64,000 nt of DNA, taken from the NCBI RefSeq assembly GCF_021130785.1, contig NC_060211.1, positions 124,879,001 through 124,943,000 on the forward strand, in the 5' to 3' direction. The first letter of the stretch is position 1. Every line of letters starts with the position of its first letter. The position numbers and the translations under genes were made by a program. The notes under the pieces are model-generated. The model saw only the letters and a list, made by a program, of their open reading frames with translations. It was not told the origin of the DNA and searched no databases. The DNA is from Homalodisca vitripennis. Taxonomy: Eukaryota; Arthropoda; Insecta; Hemiptera; Cicadellidae. Below are positions 58,561-64,000 of the stretch, piece after piece.

Positions 58561-59850
58561 ATATTAATTCTGCTATTATTCAAGTTTTTAATGAAAATGC
58601 ACCTCTAGTACATAAGAGAGTGACCAGAAAGAAATCTCCATGGAGAAATAAACAAATCATTCAACTAACCATAGAAAAAGATTATTATAAGAAGAAAAAT
58701 GCTATCTACAGGAAATGAAAACTTGTAAAAAAAACATATTGTAAGGTTAGAAATATGCTCAACAATGAAATAAGACGATCAAAACAAAATTATTTTAGAA
58801 CTGAAATGGAGAAATGTAAAAGCTCTAGAGACTTTTGGACTAAAATAAGGACAAGTGGTGTCACTGATCCATTCGATCCAGCCATACCCAACTTTGTAAA
58901 AGATTTGGAAGAAATCAATAAGTATTTCGTTGGTATGGGCTTTTAGGTATCATGGCAAATGATATGATTGCGTACAGTTCTATGAAAGAAACAAAATCAG
59001 AGAGTGTCACTTGTGATTTCTATTTCAGGAGTGTTACAAGGAGAGAAGCTGTGCAGGAGGCTTTGAATAGCATCACATCAGAGGCAGTTGGAGCTGATGG
59101 CATATCAATAAAAAATGATTAAAAATGATAAGTCCGTATTGTATTGATGCCATAACACATTTAGCTAACCAGTCATTGGCCACTTCCACTTTTCCGGACG
59201 CATGGAAGGAGGCAATTGTACTGCCTCTTCCCAAAGTCAAAGCACCTTCCATCTGTATCCCGAGCTGCGTCCAATTTCGGTATTGCCTGCCCTGTCGAAG
59301 ATAATGGAGAAGCTGGTTGTTTCACAAATGGTACAATTTCTGGAGTCAGAGAATATCATTCCAGCCTTACAGTTTGGGTTTAGGAAGGACCATAGCACTG
59401 CAACTGCGCTTTTGCTCGTTTGGTGACGAGTTGCTTCACGCAAGGGCGGATAAGAAAGCATCTCTTCTTGCAATGCTGGACTTTTCACATGCATTCGACT
59501 CAATAGACCACAGGATGTTGTTGGCTGTCATGCATTTTTATGGTTTTCGACCAGAGGTGGTTTCTTGGTTTTGATTCCTATTTGGTGAATAGGAGACAAA
59601 AGGTTAAAATTGGGATGGATTTCTTTCTCCTCATCTTTAAATAGAGTTGCTGGTGTTCCACAGGGGAAGTTGCCTTGGGCCCATTCTATTCACCCTGTTT
59701 TCCGCCACTATGGGTTCAGACTTGCAACATAGTCGATCAGTCGCTTGTATTCATACGCCGATGATGCTCAACTGTGTGTTTCATATGATGCCGGAAGAGC
59801 TGACTCAGCAGTTTCCATTTTGAATGCTGACTTAAGTTATAGTCCATGAT
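58561..59850 (+). pseudogene. LINE reverse transcriptase, frameshifted
   Basis: The linker (SPWRNKQIIQLTIEKDYYKK, NEIRRSKQNYF, RDFWTKIRTSG) leads into AWKEAIVLPLPKVK at about 59204-59243. Then come ELRPISVLPALSKIMEKL, QFGFRKDHSTATALL (from 59370), LAMLDFSHAFDSIDH (motif A Asp at 59479), GVPQG (about 59652) and YADDAQLCVSY, with the catalytic YADD at 59754-59765. Stop codons within and between these blocks and several frame changes make it non-functional, although the catalytic aspartates are preserved. Confidence 0.9.
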
Positions 59851-60318
59851 TGGTCTGAGAGGCAATGGGATTTAAACTGAACAAGGAAAAATGTAGTGTG
59901 TTGTCGATTCCTTCCAATGTGGGTTCGGAGACAGTGGGTGAGGTGTTGCTTGGCAGTGTCAGATTGAAGGAGTGTGAATCGTCAAAGCTCTTGGGCCTCA
60001 TGCTTGATAGTGGCCTCACACTTCTGGTCATGTAAGTGCTGTTTGTCGGCGAAACACTTGGTCGACTGAGAATGCTATACAAGCATAGGCACATGTTTCC
60101 TAGAGAGACCAGGCTTCGCCTTGTCCGGGCTCTTGTGCTCTCTGTGATCGATTATTGCCTCCCTGTCTAGGCGACTGGCGACATTGTGTCTAAAGGAGAT
60201 TTAGAAAAATTACAGAGGGTCCAAAATATGTGTGTAAGGTATGTATGTGGTTTAAGAAGGTTTTGACCATGTTTTCGGAGGCTCGACGATCGCTGGGTTT
60301 GTTAACTGTAGCTGATAC

Positions 60319-60606
60319 TTGTACCCTGCGCTCCTCATGCCTGGTTTACAGAACCTGACCACTGGCAGGCCGGGATATCTGAGAGAAAAACTAAAAAGCA
60401 GGTCTCAAGTCCGATCTCGCAGTACTAGACAGGATCAAGTGTTGGAGATGCCTCGCGTTCGCCGTGAATTTGAAAGAAAGCGATTTGCGTACTTTGCTCC
60501 CAAATTATATAATGAACTGTCCTCCAGCGTAACAGGCCAGGGTGTATCTGAAAACGACATACAAAGAAAATATATATACAAGTATTTAATGTACAATACA
60601 AGGTGA
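60319..60606 (+). pseudogene. LINE polyprotein C-terminal region
   Basis: Open frame ending the element's coding part. TRQDQVLEMPRVRREFERKR followed by FAYFAPKLYNELSSSV is the conserved end of many CR1/L2-type proteins. The stop is at 60604-60606, about 150 bp before the 3' tail. Confidence 0.75.
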
Positions 60607-60780
60607 TATAGCCATATACTATAACTGTATGTCTAATATTGTGTTTTATATTTATTAATAACTATAAAATAAGCTTTTAATTTTTTAAGAACTATAATAA
60701 GACATGAGTCGTTTTTGTAAACCAGCCAAATTATTGTTGAAAACCGCTCCAAAATAAAGTTCTTATTTATTTATTTTAAA

Positions 60781-62240
60781 AACATTATAAAATTAATCGC
60801 TGACATCGTATACACTTAAAATGTATGAAAATGAAACTGGACACTGAAATTTAGGTTGTACAGTTAAATAAATATGCAATAAATATACTCTATACTGTAT
60901 AACATTCTGTTTACTGTATGTTCAAGCAGAAGTATACAAGTGAGAGCCAAGTCAAGTAAAATATACAGCCAAGAATCGTGAAAAGGAAATTTTTAGAAAC
61001 CCTACAGTAAATGTTTGACCTGCCGTTATACTTGCAGTGGTAATATAACTCATCGTTTGAGATTGTACGTGTTCTCTTTGGAGTTTTACTTCTCATAAAC
61101 CGGAAAAGGTTTTGTCTGCTAGCTGGTGTGATTTTGTGTTGTAAAGATAAATACAAATTTCGCCTTGATTTCAGTATTACTATTTAAATTATTTTAGTAT
61201 GAATATGTTTTTCTGTTATACAGGACAGTAAAATGTTTTAAAAAACAATTTATCAATTAAAATTTATTTCACTAAATATTGGTTGAAATGAGCTACTTTT
61301 ACTATTTACATGCCTTCCTGTTCTTTTTTGTGCCATAATTATGTTATTTTGAGTTTATAAGTTTATTGGAATTTTAATAAAAGAGACATTCAAATTCAGT
61401 TTCTTAAAATATATAGTGTTCTGAACCAGAATCTTGCCTTTGCTTCCATTGGTTTTACAGTAACCAAACTCTCAATATAACTTTTAATCGTTCATTCCAA
61501 GTATCCAGTTTGTAAACAACATTCGTAAGAGCTTTATAGTTTGATGTAATCGTACTTTCTATATCTTTAAACACCTATTCAACCAATTCGCAATCGCTTT
61601 CTATACACTATTCTAGGTATAATTATTATTTCATAGTAATACTAGTATTTAGTGTTCTTTTATGATCATGTTAAACTGTTTATTTCTAATGTGTATTAAG
61701 ACAATACTGCTGTAATAAACCCCTTTAGGTGTAAGCTGTCCAATTATATTTTATGGTTGCTCGTTATATAATGCTAATGGACCAGGATTACGATCATCTC
61801 TGTATAAAACCTTTAAACATCTTTACTATAGTCAAGTAATAATCTTTAAAGGGTTATCAGCTGTTGTTTCCTGTATTTATAAACTAAAAGCGATTTATAA
61901 ACAGTCAATTTCACGGCTCTATTACATTTTCTTTTACTTGTACGTTATAGCGAAAATATAGACCAAATAAAGTGAGTTTATGCAATCTTCCCAATTATAT
62001 TTTTTTACAATGAGGCCTAAATATTTGGTATATTTCACTTATCCTTATGTTTCATTTTCACATTAGTCCGGTCGTGCAAACATGATAATTCAAACATATT
62101 AATAGCTGTTTAAATCTTAATACTTTTTTAATTTAGGCTATGCATTAAACAGGCTTTCTTTATAGTTAATACATAGACTGTTTCCATCAGACTACTTTGA
62201 TAATCAATTTTTTTAAAATCCTATTTTAGGTATTTTCGAC
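60781..62240. other. AT-rich DNA, no gene seen
   Basis: An 81-codon minus-strand frame (60911-61156) has no recognisable domain. Confidence 0.45.
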
Positions 62241-62244
62241 TCCT

Positions 62245-62430
62245 TCTTGGCTGAGTGCTAGTGAAGTCCCTCACTCGTGGGAAATTTGATTTGGGAATTA
62301 CAGTCTGTCGTGTTTATAGGTCTGTCTGTCCGCACGGTAACACGGTAACTTGAAAATTTGGAAAGAAACTTTACTTCTACATACGCAACACGAGTTCAAT
62401 ATTGGTGAACGTCAGTTCTCGGGATTTAGC
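62245..62430 (+). repeat. Dispersed repeat family G, fragment
   Basis: CTTGGCTGAGTGCTAGTGAA, GTCTGTCTGTCCGCACGGTA and ACTTGAAAATTTGGA in order; same family as 45565-45700. Confidence 0.55.
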
Positions 62431-63112
62431 TAGGAGTCAGGGAATATTTTAACATTGGTCTTACGAGTAACCATGATGGTAACGAGAAAATAACAACAAA
62501 TAAATGTGTAAGCAAACTGAGTACCATCATATGTGATTTTAACATCTGACATGTTTATTCATATAGTGAAAAGAAAAAAATATGAGATGAAATATTGATG
62601 ATAAAAGATTTCATTTGTCCAATTTAAAATTTTCATAAAACTAAATTTTTACGTAGACGAGAATGACCTCTTCACGCGAAATTTAAAGTCTACATAATAT
62701 GTAGGCCTAATGTTTCCCAACATATTTTGCCATATGATACATTCAGATTGTTTCATGTAAGTTTTAAATAATAAAAGTCTACACACCAGGTTAAGTTTAT
62801 ATTTATGGCCATTATAATTTACCCCTGCCAGTAGTTTTGTATGCAATAGTTGATTCTGACTTCTTTCCCCGATCAATAAAATCTGTATACATATACTGGT
62901 GTCAGAAGCCTACACGGTCAAAAAAAACTAAGATGTAACTAAGATATCTGAATTACACTATTCACCTAGGACTATAAAGCTATTATTTGCTACAACGTAA
63001 AATTAAAAGCATATTTTCCCTAAAACTTGTAATTCTCTTATATGGATAAACTCTATGCTCCCATAAAAAAGTGAAATAAGATGTTTTATTGCGTAACACT
63101 CGTGATTGCGTA
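62431..63112. other. AT-rich DNA, no gene seen
   Basis: A 75-codon minus-strand frame (62649-62876) lacks recognised features. Confidence 0.45.
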
Positions 63113-63206
63113 ACGTGATTGCGTAACACTCACGAGAGAGAGACAGAGAGAGAGAGAGATTTTATGTCATAGATAGATATACATTTATTTTACTATTATT
63201 CAGCTA
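63113..63206 (+). repeat. Direct repeat with GA microsatellite, copy 1
   Basis: ACGTGATTGCGTAACACTCA, a GA run and AGATAGATATACATTTATTT; nearly identical to 63518-63611. Immediately upstream, ATTGCGTAACACTCGTGATT repeats part of the same motif. Confidence 0.9.
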
Positions 63207-63517
63207 ACTTTTTGGATTGAACGTATAAATGTAAACTAATTTAAAATCGTGGTTAAAACAACTAATATAAGATTATAGTGTCTTAAAACAATGCTAACAC
63301 AGAACATTTAACTACATTTAATAGGCTCTTTTAATGAATACAATTAGTTCTATAGTACAACTAGAAGACCAAGATGGGATTTTTTCAACTTAAGAAACCT
63401 GAGGGGCGTGGCCAGATTGAGTTTCTAAATAATAATAGACCTATATCTTAACTCCATTCCCTAAGAACCCTAAGAACGCTCATGTAAAATTTAAGTACAA
63501 TCGTTTTAGTAGTTATT
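63207..63517. other. AT-rich spacer between direct repeats
   Basis: No gene; 311 bp. Confidence 0.5.
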
Positions 63518-63611
63518 ACGTGATTGCGTAACACTCACGAGAGAGAGACAGAGAGAGAGAGAGATTTTATATCATAGATAGATATACATTTATTTTACTA
63601 TTATTCAGTTA
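63518..63611 (+). repeat. Direct repeat with GA microsatellite, copy 2
   Basis: Second copy, offset 405 bp, with only a few differences from the first. Confidence 0.9.
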
Positions 63612-64000
63612 AATTACTAATTCAACATTTAATCCAATTTGTATTCATTTATAAAACACTAAAATTTAAGGTTAAACAAGGCATTATAATTTTATATAAT
63701 CCAACTTTTAAAGTATTCCATCCTGTCTTATTTACATTTTTTCAAATTCTTATTAATTTATAAATGTTTTTTAGACCAAACTAGCCTAAACTATTTTGTA
63801 ATTAATTGCAATAGCTAAGCTGTCAACTATGTCTGACATCTTAACCTCATTTGAATCAGGCATGCCATCAATTTTCATGATTGCATTCCATTCGTATTTC
63901 AAAAGGTCATCTATTAAATATTAGATGGCCATTTCATTTAGTTGTAAATGTCACATTTTGAGGTTACCAGATACTTTTATTTATTTCATAACATTAGAAC
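63612..64000. other. AT-rich DNA, no gene seen
   Basis: No supported feature up to the window end. Confidence 0.5.

Larger units (their letters stand above)
57349..60780 (+). mobile_element. Degenerate CR1/Jockey-group non-LTR retrotransposon, nearly full length
   Basis: About 3.4 kb with, in order, an upstream open region, an AP-type endonuclease, a reverse transcriptase, a C-terminal region and a 3' end at AATAAAGTTCTTATTTATTT (about 60753-60778), a short-repeat tail instead of poly(A). The coding part is disabled by several stops and frameshifts. The 5' limit is uncertain: GC content rises from about 57060, so the element may begin there. I did not find target duplications. Clade by motif impression; CR1, L2 or Rex1 relatives are possible. 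Confidence 0.8.

Overview
This window is eukaryotic, AT-rich nuclear DNA dominated by transposable-element remains and non-coding repeats. It almost certainly comes from an arthropod and most likely an insect. The basis is a 3' fragment of an R1-clade non-LTR retrotransposon, a decayed mariner transposase, several decayed non-LTR (LINE) reverse transcriptases, a tRNA-headed short repeat, and introns with GT-AG borders. A hemipteran is my guess from the look of the repeats; nothing in the sequence proves it. There are no operons, no prokaryotic genes, no rRNA and no CRISPR array.

Layout. 0.8-1.2 kb: a tRNA-headed short repeat partly in tandem, with a second copy inverted at 10.9-11.1 kb. 1.5-5.6 kb and 12.4-17.0 kb: two sets of related blocks (A, B and a 97-bp minisatellite with its flanks) in the same order and orientation about 12.4-13 kb apart. 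The second set carries a 609-bp foldback element, and the first set preserves the matching empty site. 5.83-6.53 kb: a 5'-truncated R1-clade LINE with a poly(A) tail and 14-bp target duplications. 16.1-16.5 kb and 18.9-20.05 kb: minus-strand LINE fragments. 18.08-18.68 kb: mariner relic. 26.4-26.75 and 46.6-47.0 kb: copies of one dispersed repeat. 29.4-30.25 kb: a probable two-exon 3' end of a host gene on the plus strand, whose short intron is filled by five nearly identical 96-bp repeats. 33.1-33.2 kb: a possible first coding exon on the minus strand beside a CpG-rich patch. 31.6-32.3, 39.6-40.2, 45.6 and 62.3 kb: fragments of another dispersed family. 51.3-53.0 kb: a broken minus-strand transposase-like gene with an SDNCGGQNK motif. 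57.35-60.78 kb: a nearly full-length but disabled LINE with endonuclease, reverse transcriptase, C-terminal region and 3' tail. The rest is AT-rich DNA with microsatellites and hairpins.

How it works together. The only pieces that look like host genes are the exon pair at 29.4-30.25 kb (+) and the exon candidates at 33.12-33.20 and 36.51-36.55 kb (-). Everything else is best read as intergenic or intronic DNA built from old and a few younger insertions. The R1 fragment, the foldback element, the 96-bp array and the 97-bp arrays look youngest, because their copies or borders are still clean. Clade and family names come from motif recognition by eye, without database searches.
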